A stretch of 64,000 bases of DNA from Rheum nobile (taxonomy: Eukaryota > Streptophyta > Magnoliopsida > Caryophyllales > Polygonaceae), in contig WOAB01000589.1 in the NCBI GenBank assembly GCA_027886185.1, forward strand, positions 3,601,001-3,665,000. Reading direction: 5' to 3'. The notes beneath the pieces were generated by a model. It ran no database searches. It saw nothing but the letters and a program-made list of their open reading frames with translations, and was not told the origin of the DNA. Both the position numbers and the translations under genes were made by a program. Shown here one piece after another: positions 54,585 through 64,000 of the stretch. The number at the start of each line of letters is the position of its first letter. Positions within the stretch are counted from its first letter, which is position 1.

Positions 54585-57471
54585 ATGGACAATCCGAACA
54601 ACAACGAGTATTGGAGCAACAATGGGGAAGATATTGATATACCGAATGAGGTAAATTCTATTACGTAACCCTAAAGTTCTCTTTTTGTTGTTGTTTTGAG
54701 CATGTTTAAAGTTTTTAGCTTGATGGTTAGGATTTTGAGAGCTATGATAGTTGTTGTTTAGGGTGTTAGACATGATATTTATTGTTTAATATTAAGGATC
54801 TCATTTTATTGTTTAAGGGATTAGAAACAAAGATTGAGCATTGTTTAGGGTTTATGGTTGCGAAGTTGCTGTTACATTGAAGAACACACGTTACGGGTGA
54901 ATAGTGTTAACACGTTATGTGTGGATGTATTCAACACATAACGTGTGAAACTCTCCCACACGTTACGTGTGAAATCACCACCAGAAACCAGTGTCATTCT
55001 GTAATATGGCACAGTTTGTCACTAACCGTGCCATTTTATAATTAGTGCACTATACTGATGAGATGATTTCATGTGTATGCAGACGAACTATTATTTATAC
55101 GAGGGGTTAAACAATATCTCCCTCAATGACTGGAGCACCCCGGAGAAGACATTTCCAGTTTGGGAAACGCCTCAAAAGCTTCAGAATTGGAACACGTTTC
55201 CTCCAGAAGCATCTTCATCTTATGCTACCCCATAGTTTTGCTTTCCATCACTACACACACAGCCTCAGTTTAGTGTACCACCGGAGAAGGGTGTTTATGT
55301 CTCTGCGGATTATTGGAGCTTCTTTACAACGGATAAAATCTGGGAGTCTAGAGAAGAAGCATTTTTGTGGGCGCGGGAAAAGGCTATGTGTAAACACTTC
55401 TGCATCAAAAAGTGGAGGAATAAACCTTCCACCCCTTCGACCCTTGGGGGGACTTGGTTACCGTGTGATAGGCATGGACAAAACGTGCCTAAAGAAGCTG
55501 ACCAAGTGAGAGACATCACAAGGTCGAAGAAGTGTGGGTGTCCTTTCATGTTGAGGCTGAAAGAAGGGCTGAAGGGATTGTGGAGGATCATTGTACAACA
55601 TGGAACTCACAATCATGTCATAGCAGATAATTTGTATGGTAGTGCACTAGCTGGGCGACCAAGCGCTGAAGAGAAGGAGATTATTAGGGTGATGACGTTC
55701 AACCATTGCAAGCCGCAAAAGATTCATACTACAATCCATTCGTCCCCTGGCAATTTGACCAAGATGAAGCAAGTATACAACATAATGCATGAGATAAGAA
55801 AGAAGGGCATGGAAGGAAGAACAGTTGTGCAACAGTTCTTCTATGAGTGCAATGAGAAGGGATATTTCATGGAGCATAGATTCAACAAGGAGACCAACAA
55901 GATAACGGATATCTTCTTCGCAAGCCAGGATCAGTTGTCGTTGCTGAAGGCATTTCCGTACATTGTGCTGATGGACTCTACATATGCAACTAACTGGTTA
56001 GTAACATACATATGTATTATACTCTTCATTTGTTCATGTCAAGGTTAGGATGCCATAATATTTTATATATGATTATGTGTGCAGCTACAATTTGCCCTTC
56101 CTTGAAATTATCGGCATCACATCTGTTTGGAAAAACTACAATATTGTCGGGGCGTTTCTGGAGAAGGAGGACGAAGACAGTTACAAGTGGGCCATAGAGC
56201 AACTTGCAAAGATGTTTGTCAAGGTGCAACGAGCACCCACATGTTTAGTAACTGATCGGGAGAAGGCGTTGATGAATGCCTTAGAGAAGCAGTTTCGGGA
56301 AGCCAAATTCCTCCTATGTAGGCGGCATGTGAGGAAGAATATTGAAGACTTCGGGAAGAAGGCCATGGATAAGTTTAGGGGCACAACGTTTTCCAACGAC
56401 TGCATGAAACTCTTCAAGGAAACGACCATACAAGGGTACAAAGCATCACTCTGGAAGCTGGAGTGTGATTGGAAGAAATCTCCAAAAATGTCTCCAGTAC
56501 CTACAAAAAAACTCGCTTGACCCCTATAAGGAAAGAATCGTCTCCGTATGGACAGATACAGTGTTCACGCTCGGTACTACCACCACTAACAGGTTTGTGC
56601 ATCAACATTTTTTCTAAATTTAGCTAGTTAATTGAACTTAGTTAGACCTTTACAGCAACATACTGATTTCGGATTCTTGATTGTAATACAGGGTTGAAGA
56701 GGCCCATTCTAGTCTGAAAAGCTTCTTCACAAGCAACGATGGCAACCTTTGCATTGTGTTCGATCAATATCATACACGGTTGCGCAGTCATATTGGTGAG
56801 ATAAGGGGGGCATTGAATGAGAGCATTGGAAAGAGATATACGCTGCTAACGAACGCACATCTTTTCTCCAAGCTACACTTCAAGGTCTCTGCGGTTGCAC
56901 TGACTCGTTTGATTGAGGAATACAGGAAAGGAGAAGCTCCATTGTGGAGCACTATATGCAGATGTCAGATGAGGGTCAGAGATGGCTTGCCTTGCGTGCA
57001 TGACATGGCGCAAAACGTGAGGAGCGAGACCCCAATTCAACCTAGCTCATTGCATCCGTTCTAGAGGCAATTGACCTTGTCAGAAGTGAAGACAGAAGAA
57101 GAGGAAGAAGCCTGCACACGCAGAGTGAATAGATCATTGCTTGACGAATTTGCCCAAAGCGTCTTCCCCACATTGCCAGTTGAGGTTCAATAAAGAGCCG
57201 TCTCCACGCTTAGAAGTATAGCACATCCTGAGCAGATTACTCTGCAAGAGCCGGCCAAAGTCAGGCATAAGGGTCGGCCTCAAGGAGCTCTGAACTTTGT
57301 CACCAAAAGACAACCGTCATCATGGGAGCACACTGACCAACAGATGGACGGAACACCTCCGAAAAAGCAAAAAGGAAGACCACCGAAGACGGGCCTACCC
57401 TTACCATGTGGTGCCACATCATTAATCAAGAACCCGTGGCGATATGAAACCCAGTCCCCAAGTGTATGAGA
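54585..57471 (+). pseudogene. MULE-2 transposase (FAR1-type, spliced)
   Basis: Exon 1 is 54585-54650 (MDNPNNNEYWSNNG); intron to 55082; exon 2 55083-55996; intron to 56084; exon 3 56085-56592; intron to 56691; exon 4 from 56692. All introns are GT-AG. Domains: FAR1 DNA-binding (CKHFCIKKW, SKKCGCPF, HGTHNH); MULE core (VLMDSTYATN, CLVTDREKALMNA, FLLCRRHVRKNI); SWIM finger (CRCQMRVRDGLPCVH); Lys-rich tail with RPPKTG. Lesions: TAG near 55234, a frameshift near 56480, and TAG for an expected Trp at 57062. The enzyme would excise and insert the element in the nucleus. The OTU frame follows directly and was probably fused to it. Confidence 0.85.
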
Positions 57472-58161
57472 CCACACTTTGGAGGATGGTATGAGATAGA
57501 GGGTGATGGAAACTGCGGGTACAGAGCAATTGCGCATGGTCTGGGCTTAGGGCAAGATCAGTGGAAATTTGTTCGACGTACCATGATCGCTACGTTGAGA
57601 AAAGAGTATGAGCTACTCGCGCCACTTTGGGTGTCTACGATGACACTTGAGGCAATGGAGGCGAAGCTTGATTGGTTTCCTTCGCCGAACAGGTCGGCCC
57701 CACCGGAGACGTGGTTGGAGCTCCCGGATATGGGATGTTTGGTGGCAACGACATTCACATGTGTGTTCGTTACCGTCGGTGGTGGCGTGTGGACGACATA
57801 CCTGCCTATGAGGGGGAAGACAAACGAAGTATCGACTGGCGAGATTCTGAAGACGGTATGCATTTGCCATGTCGAGAAAGAGCAACATTTTATTGCGGTA
57901 CGTTAATACAATCACAACTGTTTATACTATCTTGTGTTAAAACATATGTATGATGCATTGATTTTGCTGTAGATTGGGTTGGCCGCAACTTCGCCCTTGC
58001 CTCCTATTTACTCGGGGTGGCTGTATCATCATGACCCGTCTGCGGGTGATTACGTAGATCAAAGGCTGTGTGATCGGACGTTGGAGTACGAAGCATACAA
58101 GGCCGAAAAGAAGACAAGACGAAAGAAGAAGGTTGAAACGATCGATTTATGTAATGAATGA
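57466..58161 (+). CDS. OTU-type cysteine protease domain (MULE-2)
   Basis: Exon 57466-57899 reads GGWYEIEGDGNCGYRAIAHGLG with the OTU catalytic Asp and Cys (GDGNCGYR), then AKLDWF, and EKEQHFIA with the catalytic-type His. The intron 57900-57972 (GTACGT...GCTGTAG) leads to IGLAATSPLPPIYSGW and a basic tail ending ETIDLCNE, stop at 58161. OTU enzymes remove ubiquitin. Plant MULE transposases often carry such a C-terminal domain. The frame is intact here, though its link to the transposase is broken. The 57466 ATG may not be the original start. Confidence 0.75.
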
Positions 58162-58346
58162 TATGTATGTATGAATTATGATGTAATGAGTTCGACGTTT
58201 ATATTCCAAAAACAATCTCCAATCGTCAACAATCTTCAAGAAAACTCAACAACTTAAACAAAATATTCAAACCCAACAAGATAACATTCAGTGTTGTCAT
58301 AATCCAAACAACTTAAACAAAACATTCAAACTCAAGTCTGGTGCCT

Positions 58347-59188
58347 TCATTGGTTAGAACGGTAGGGATACATTTGCTCCAATGATTGCTTTAACGCCTC
58401 ATCTACGTCTTCACATTGGTCATCTCCATGGTGGTGATCACGATATGGATGCAGACGTCCGTAGCAACTATCGAGGCACTGCACACAAGATAAGTGGATA
58501 CGATTAGTAAACATGTTGTACACAAGATAAGTGGATAAGATATAATTACATGATTACTTACCTGCTGCTGAGTGTTACGATCGTCTTGAGGGATGATGAA
58601 TGGATGAGTATGCAGGAGGTACCACTGCATGTAATCATTGCTACACTGGTGGGGTTGACGGACTGGAGGACCCATGGCTTGTAGGCTAATGGAATGTTCA
58701 TTTCGGGCATCCCATGCATGTAAGGATCTATCGTATTCCACCGTGTAGCTGCTAATCTTCGTGCCCCTCCATGCCTTAATTGGAACAATCGGTGGCCTTG
58801 GACACTGTTGTGCACGCCCAAACTGCCTAGCTACTCAATCCGGCATGTAAGGCTCGGTGACCCACAAACAGGATATGACTCCATGGAATCGCGATGAAGC
58901 AAACATCCCATTGTTTAAGTCAATCGGGCCGTATGGCATCCACTCAACCTAAACACAATTGTATTTCAAACAACTTATCATGCATATAATTTCATATTTT
59001 AACATACTAGATAAGGACTGTATATGCACTTACACTCTCAGCACGCATCCCATCCAGCTCCTCCCTATAATTCCTGGTCCGGTTGGATGGAATCGACATG
59101 TCCCATTTTCTGGCGTACGGGATCGGCTGTTGGGGTCCCAGTATACACTCTATGCAGGTCTAAACATGGGAAAGTATTGATATATCCA
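58347..59188 (-). pseudogene. PMD (plant mobile domain) gene, 3' exons
   Basis: Exons on the minus strand: ~59158-59030 (ILGPQQPIPYARKWDM, YREELDGMRAES | GTAAGT); ~58948-58562 (VEWMPYGPIDLNNGMF, EPYMPD*VARQFGRAQ with one TGA, HAWDARNEHS, DYMQWYLLHTHPFI, then GTAAGT); and a last exon to 58347 (...CEDVDEALKQSLEQMYP). The YRxxLD..V.WxPY and RQFGRxQ.xP patterns are typical of the PMD C-terminal half. The 5' exons lie beyond the Athila insertion; MULE-1 preserves what I take to be them. Confidence 0.65.
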
Positions 59189-59190
59189 TG

Positions 59191-60626
59191 TGATAAGCGG
59201 TATTTTACATAGCGCAACTAGTAGTTATTAGCATAGTTTTGTGGAGATTTTGGCTCGGTTTTGGAGCTAAGTCGATGCTTGAGGTGCGGAGCTACATTAT
59301 GATTATTTGGAAGCACTTGCATGTTGAGGACGAGGCTCGAGGTTTCCTTGGCGAGAAGACGCTCGAGGAGCCGGGCTGACATGAAGAGACGACGTTGAAG
59401 CTAGGAGAAGCAGCTTGACGCGGGCCATGGCGACCCACCGCGGGCCGACGCTGGCTGGGCTGGAGCTGGCTGACGCGAGCAGGCGGCGGCGGGTGGACGC
59501 GACTGGCCGCGAGTGGCGGCGGGCGGCGGCGATCGCCGGTGGTCGCGTTTTTGCTCCAGGAAGTTCTGATCTTTGGCGAGGCGAAACGGCGAGCGGAAGC
59601 GATCGCGTCCGGTCGCGTCTCTGCCGTTTCTGAACTTTCCCGATTTCCTTTTTGGCTTGACGTTTTGTTTTCCCTTAATCAATTCAGACGTTTTGTTTGT
59701 CAGTTTAGGTTAGATTAGCACGTTTTTGGCAGACATTCATCTATCCATCACCATTCCCTCTCTCTCCTCTCATCATCTATCTTTTCCATCTCTTTTCTTT
59801 CTTTGTTTTTCTCAAGAACGTTTTTCTAGTTTTCTCCATGGTTTTGGATTTCGTGAAGAACATGAACCGGAACTAAGACCCTTGTTTTGCCTAGCGTGGA
59901 AGCACTCGATTAATTCAGTTGTAAGGTTTTATCTCTTGTTCGTCCCTTTGGATTTTTGTATTGATTTCCTTGAGCATAATTCGGATTTCTATATTGTTGG
60001 CTAGATTGACATCCTAGTTCGATTTTATAGTTTTCTAATTGCTAGAATAGGGATAGACGGTGGAATCCCTAATCACTTGTAGCAACCACAATTGTATGAA
60101 ATTGGTATATTGAATTCAATTGTGAAAAGGAAATTGATTTGCATGTCATACTTGCGGTGTTGAGTCTTTGCTTGCAATCCATTATTTCTTATGCCCTATG
60201 CTATTGATTGAATCAACTTAGGAGGTCTTCTAGGTTTTCAATTAGTAAGTATTAGCAAGACCGGTTGGATTGTTAATATACAAAAAATCAGAATTGGGAC
60301 AAATCCATAGGATTATGATGAACATGAAATGAACCGAATTGCAACTTGGTTAATTGATGTGTGGAAACTTGCTAGGTGAAACTCTTTCTCCCATTGTTTA
60401 ATCTGATTTTTGTGCTATTGCAATTGAGTAGTTTTAGTAGAAAACCAAATCCCCCCCCCCCCCCCCACCCCCCCCCCCCCCATTTGTTCTTTAAAGTTGA
60501 TAAATTAGTAGTTACATTGAAATTGACATTTTAACTCCCTTGGGTACGATTCCCTACTTGCATGTTATACTCTAGTTGCATATTAGGATTACTTTGATAG
60601 TGTGAACGACTGAAAATACGCTATCA
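59191..60626 (+). repeat. Athila 5' LTR
   Basis: 1436 bp with ends TGATAAGCGGTATTTT and AAAATACGCTATCA (imperfect inverse). A GC-rich block (59400-59610) with GGCGGCGATCGCC words stands out from the AT-rich remainder, and a C-run lies at 60451-60481. Confidence 0.85.
60451..60481. repeat. Poly-C tract
   Basis: 31 bases, all C except one A, inside the LTR. Its length may be unreliable in assembly. Confidence 0.9.
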
Positions 60627-60630
60627 GATT

Positions 60631-60648
60631 TGGCGCCGTTGCCGGGGA
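60631..60648 (+). promoter_or_regulatory. Athila primer-binding site
   Basis: TGGCGCCGTTGCCGGGGA, four bases after the LTR end, is the typical Athila primer site (tRNA-Asp type). Confidence 0.88.
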
Positions 60649-60711
60649 GTTAATATTTGTTCTTTTCTTTGTAATTGTTTGTTTGTCAACCCTTTGGTGT
60701 GAACCATTTGT

Positions 60712-63399
60712 ATGGTTCACACCCGTGCTACTGATTCTTTGATTGTTGATTGTGATCCAGAAATTGAGCGGACATTTTTAAGGAACCGAAGAGCAGCCCG
60801 TGATTTGTTGAACCAAACTGAGATGGGTGACCGGACGTTGAGACAGCTTACCGCTCCTAACTTGGAGCAACAACCTTTGGCTATCACCATTCCTGAGTTA
60901 GCCGAAGGAGTGAATTTTGAGTTGAAGGCAGGATTGATTCATGAGTTGCCTCATTTTCATGGTCTTGCTGGAGAAGACCCGAACAAGCACTTGGCGTAAT
61001 TTCATGCGGTGTGTTCTAGCATGAAGCCAAGAGGTGTCACTGCCGATGCCATCATGTTGAGAGCATTTGGATTCACCTTGAAGGATGCTGCAAATGATTG
61101 GCTATATTACCTTGCTCCGGGAAGTATTACGACATGGGCTGAAATGAAGAAGGCTTTTCTCGAAAAATACTTCCCGGCCACGAAGTTGAATAGCTTGAAG
61201 AGAGCCATTGCCACCATTGAGCAGCAAGGAGGCGAGAGCTTGTACGAGTATTATGAGAGATTCAAGCGGCTATGTGCAAGTTGCCCATATCATGGGTATA
61301 GTGAGCAAGATCTCATCCTTTACTTGTTCAACGGTCTCTCGGATGAGGAGCGTAGGATGGTGAATGCCGCTTGTGGAGGTAATATTCTGAACAAAACTCC
61401 TACCCAAGCGTTTGAGATGTTTCAGGAGCTATCCGAAGGCTCAAGGCAATTTAGCAAGAGAGAGAGTCTCAAGGCTGTGAGTGCTTCTTCATCAAAGATT
61501 GAGTCTGATGTGAATGAGTTAAAGGAGATGATGAAGTGCTTTATGCTGAATGGCACTTCATCTCAAGCCCGACCTTGTGGAGTTTGCAATGAAGTGGGGC
61601 ACCCAAATGATCAATGCCCTACTCTTCAAGAGTCAAGTGCTGAGGTGAATGGTGTTGGAGGATGGCAACCAAGACCAAATTATAGAGATCATCCAAATCT
61701 GAGGTGGAGTAACACGCACAATGTTGAGAACCCTCATCTCTTGCAACCACAACAACCGAGGCCACAGTACAACCCGAGACAAACCATGTCAGCTGAAGAC
61801 ATGATCAAGTCGTTGGCTCAATCGGTTATACAAAAGGATGCTGAGACAAAGTCGTCTATTCAGAATCTTGAGAGACAAGTGGCACAAATTGCTCAATCCG
61901 TGAGTAATCTAGAGGCTCATGTATCGGGAAAATTACCATCACAAACGGTAGTCAACCCGAAGGCGAATGTGAGTGCCATTACCTTGAGGAGTGGGAAGTT
62001 ATTGGACCCTTATGCTGAACAGGGTGATTTGCAAGACGGTTCTGCACCGTGTGAGAACAAGAAACGAGGACCCGAGGCGGCCTACCGAGATTGTGTGCTT
62101 GATGAGGAAGTGTCACCGGAACAACACCGGCGATCGCCCTCACCCGCGGACACTCGCCGTTTCACGCCAGAAAGTTGCCCAGAAAATCAACCTCACCGGC
62201 GGCGATCGCGGTCACCCGCCGGAGGTCGCGGTTTGGCGGCAGAACTCCCAGCTCAGGAACGGCGATCGCGTGGACCCGCCGTGGCTCGCGGTTTGAGCCC
62301 AGATCTTGTCGACGAGTATGTTCGCCCGAGCTTTCCACCGCTTTGCTCTCAGAAGCCGGTCCCGCCTTTCCCTGAGGCGTTGAAGGACACTAGAAGACCG
62401 GAGAGTGACAATGAGATGTATGAGACCTTTAGCAAGTGTCAGGTAAACATTCCTTTGCTAAAATTGGTTAAAAGTATTCCTAGATATGCTAAGTTTTTAA
62501 AAGAAATTTGCACTATCAAAAGGAATCAAAAGTTGAAAGGAAAACAAAAGGTCAAAATTAGTGAGCATGTTTCCGCGGTTTTTCAAAAGAAAATGCCTAA
62601 AAAGTGTGGTGACTCGGGTAGGTTTAGCATTCCATGTGTGATTGGTGATACTAAAATTGAAAATGCTATGCTTGATCTTGGTGCATCTATCAATGTTTTG
62701 CCTTTGTCCTTGTATGAATCCCTAGGATTAGGACCTTTGCATGAGACCGGTATTGTTATTCAACTAGCTGATAGGTCTAATGTGTATCCTAAGGGAGTGG
62801 TTGAAGATGTACTTGTTATGGTTGGTGATTTGATATTTCCCGCTGATTTTTTTGTGTTGGATATGGAGAATGACAAAGATGCGGCCCCTATGCTGTTAGG
62901 TAGGCCTTTCATGAAAACAGCACAAACTAAAATTGATGTTAATAGTGGGAAATTGACTATGGAATTTGATGGGGATGAAGTTGAATTTAACATCTATGAT
63001 ATGAAGCCCGTTGTTGATTCCTCTTTGAACTTTGTTGATGTAATGACTCCTAACCCTTTGGATGAGTTACAACCTATGATTGAGGATTCTAACATGACAG
63101 CTTTATTGGATGAGAAGGGAGAGTCCCCTAACTCTCTTTTGGGCATTGGCCCCATTGTGCTAACTCCGAGCAAGAAGCTTTTTTCTTCTTCTTTTGTGCA
63201 GGCCCCGGAAGTTGAGTTTCAACACCCCCCTGATCCATCAAAGTATGGGGGGAAGGCAACCAAGAAGGTAAAGATGGAGGAGCCACCGAAGGAGTCAACT
63301 ACCAAGAAGCATGGTCTAAGGTTTAAACCTTTCCATGAATGGTTCAAGAAGGAGGTGCTCAATGAGAGGGTTCCTAAAGGACCCGATGATATAGATTGA
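60712..63399 (+). pseudogene. Athila gag-protease ORF
   Basis: Starts at ATG 60712 (MVHTRATDSL). Gag: LPHFHGLAGEDPNKHLA, then one in-frame TAA at 60997-60999, then FHAVCSSMKPRG, WLYYLAPGSITTWAEMKKAF and KYFPATKLNSLKRAI. A zinc knuckle CGVCNEVGHPNDQC follows near 61580, then the Athila-typical NVSAITLRSGK. An Arg/Pro/Gly-rich repeat insert lies at about 62125-62310. Aspartic protease: AMLDLGASINVLPLSLY (Asp-Leu-Gly, usual for Athila) to MLLGRPFMKTA. The last ~130 residues (to KGPDDID) are lysine-rich and not recognised. Apart from the single stop the frame is open, so the copy is fairly young. Confidence 0.9.
62125..62310 (+). repeat. GC-rich coding repeat in Athila gag
   Basis: Three imperfect units of 60-71 bp, each with CGGCGATCGC followed by ACCCGC and GTCGCGGTTT-like words. 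They encode RRSRSPAGGRGLAAELP-type residues. Confidence 0.75.
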
Positions 63400-63600
63400 G
63401 GTTGTGTGAGTAGTATGTCGAGCCACGACAATAACTAAGGCGCTTCTCGGGAGGCAACCCGAGGTTTGAGATGCTTTATTTTATTTTTTCTTTTTGTTTA
63501 TTTTTTAATTATCATTTTTAGTGTTTTGTGGTTAGGGAAGGATGCCCGAGGCACAGGTTCAGCTACAATCTGTAGCCAAAACCGCTGTAAGTCTTTCTTC
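63400..63600 (+). other. Post-ORF region with hairpin
   Basis: Perfect 6-bp stem CTCGGG-AGGCAA-CCCGAG at 63446-63463. A GGGAGGCAACCC-type motif downstream of the coding region recurs in Athila-like elements. Otherwise non-coding. Confidence 0.6.
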
Positions 63601-63602
63601 CT

Positions 63603-63644
<42 letters not shown>

Positions 63645-63681
63645 TTGGATGTAGCCAAAACCGCTGTAAGTCTTTCTTCCT

Positions 63682-63740
<59 letters not shown>

Positions 63741-63745
63741 TTGGA
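63580..63745. repeat. Tandem duplication with poly-A tracts
   Basis: Two ~80-bp units (GTAGCCAAAACCGCTGTAAG, CTTTCTTCCTTTCT, poly-A, TCCTTGGATGT). The A runs are 35 bases (63607-63641) and 52 bases (63686-63737). Lysine/phenylalanine frames through them are artefacts. Confidence 0.9.
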
Positions 63746-64000
63746 TGTGCGGAAAACCCGCAAGGGCCGCATAGGTAATAAGAAGGTGACTCGCTCAACC
63801 CCAGGTTGAGGCAAAAATGAGTCTTGGAGTGATGCGAGATTGGTGTTCCCCGAAGAAGAGCTTGTGATTGTAGGTTGCAAACTACGATCACGGGTTTGTG
63901 CTTAGCAACCTTCCGGAAGTTGGTGATTTGCTGAATTCGCCATTCATTTTTCTTCTTCTGTGGATCTTCAATTTCGGCGTTCTTCCTTGTTACCCATTGT
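63746..64000 (+). other. Athila interior, no gene seen
   Basis: Non-coding to the window edge; no RT or env motif visible. Confidence 0.5.

Larger units (their letters stand above)
52696..59190 (+). mobile_element. MULE-2: FAR1-type Mutator-like element with OTU and PMD genes (right end beyond Athila)
   Basis: The left TIR 52696-52743 (CACGATTACTTTTCGGCGCA...) is the same as the MULE-1 right TIR. Content in order: coiled-coil accessory gene (minus), transposase plus OTU protease (plus), PMD gene 3' exons (minus). The right TIR is not seen because an Athila element is inserted in a PMD intron at 59191. Coding parts shared with MULE-1 are highly similar. Confidence 0.85.
59191..64000 (+). mobile_element. 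Athila-type Ty3 retrotransposon (5' part), apparently lacking pol
   Basis: The LTR 59191-60626, PBS TGGCGCCGTTGCCGGGGA and a long gag-protease ORF are diagnostic of Athila. After the protease the ORF ends at 63399 with no RT, and the sequence continues non-coding to the window edge, so pol is missing or far displaced. The insertion sits in the PMD gene of MULE-2. The 3' LTR is outside the window. Confidence 0.85.

Noticed and set aside
59401..59682. Antisense Arg/Ala/Pro-rich frame in the Athila LTR
   Set aside because: It only reflects the GC-rich block lacking stop codons; no protein motif is present.
63466..63891. Frames rich in poly-Lys or poly-Phe
   Set aside because: They are only translations of the A/T homopolymers in the duplicated unit.

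Overview
This window is nuclear DNA of a flowering plant, most likely a eudicot. It is AT-rich and contains plant-specific transposon families: Athila, CACTA/En-Spm, FAR1-type and Ulp1-type Mutator-like elements (MULEs), a Stowaway-type MITE, and plant L1, Copia and Ty3 retrotransposons. It also has Arabidopsis-type telomere-like repeats (CCCTAAA) and GT-AG introns. I found no intact host gene. The only host-gene candidate is one exon near 52.2 kb with a weak NPH3-like look. Almost every long reading frame belongs to a transposon, and nearly all are broken.

Layout. (1) 1-16.9 kb is a nested block. A minus-strand L1 LINE is interrupted in its reverse transcriptase by a minus-strand Ty3 element (Gypsy A, running off the left edge) and in its ORF1 by a plus-strand Ty3 element (Gypsy B, 4802-15988, TSD CCTTC). 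The 5' LTR of Gypsy B is itself split by a CACTA transposon (5331-8352, TSD GAT). (2) 17-30 kb holds a Stowaway MITE, satellite-like tandem repeats, a pair of head-to-head inverted LTRs, and a degenerate MULE with a Ulp1/DUF1985 gene (plus) converging on a MuDR-type transposase (minus). (3) 30-36 kb is gene-free, AT-rich DNA with a Helitron-like element carrying tRNA-like boxes. (4) 36.3-41.9 kb is a non-autonomous LTR element (TSD GTTTC) whose only gene lies antisense. (5) 42.4-46.0 kb (MULE-1) and 52.7 to beyond 59.2 kb (MULE-2) are two copies of one FAR1-type MULE family in opposite orientation. Between them lie a hAT-type MITE and an RT-deleted Copia element (47740-51456). (6) 59191-64000 is an Athila element inserted in an intron of the plant-mobile-domain gene of MULE-2.

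How the genes fit together. The most interesting unit is the FAR1-MULE family. MULE-1 keeps both termini, the 5' exons of a plant-mobile-domain (PMD) gene, part of the transposase and a small coiled-coil gene. MULE-2 keeps the coiled-coil gene, a multi-exon transposase followed by an OTU-type cysteine protease, and the 3' exons of the PMD gene. Overlaid, they describe one element with three transcription units: coiled-coil accessory protein, transposase with OTU domain, and PMD protein. Its ends carry arrays of a CACACGTTACGTGTG-type palindrome. Gene assignments rest on motifs read by eye, and no database search was run.
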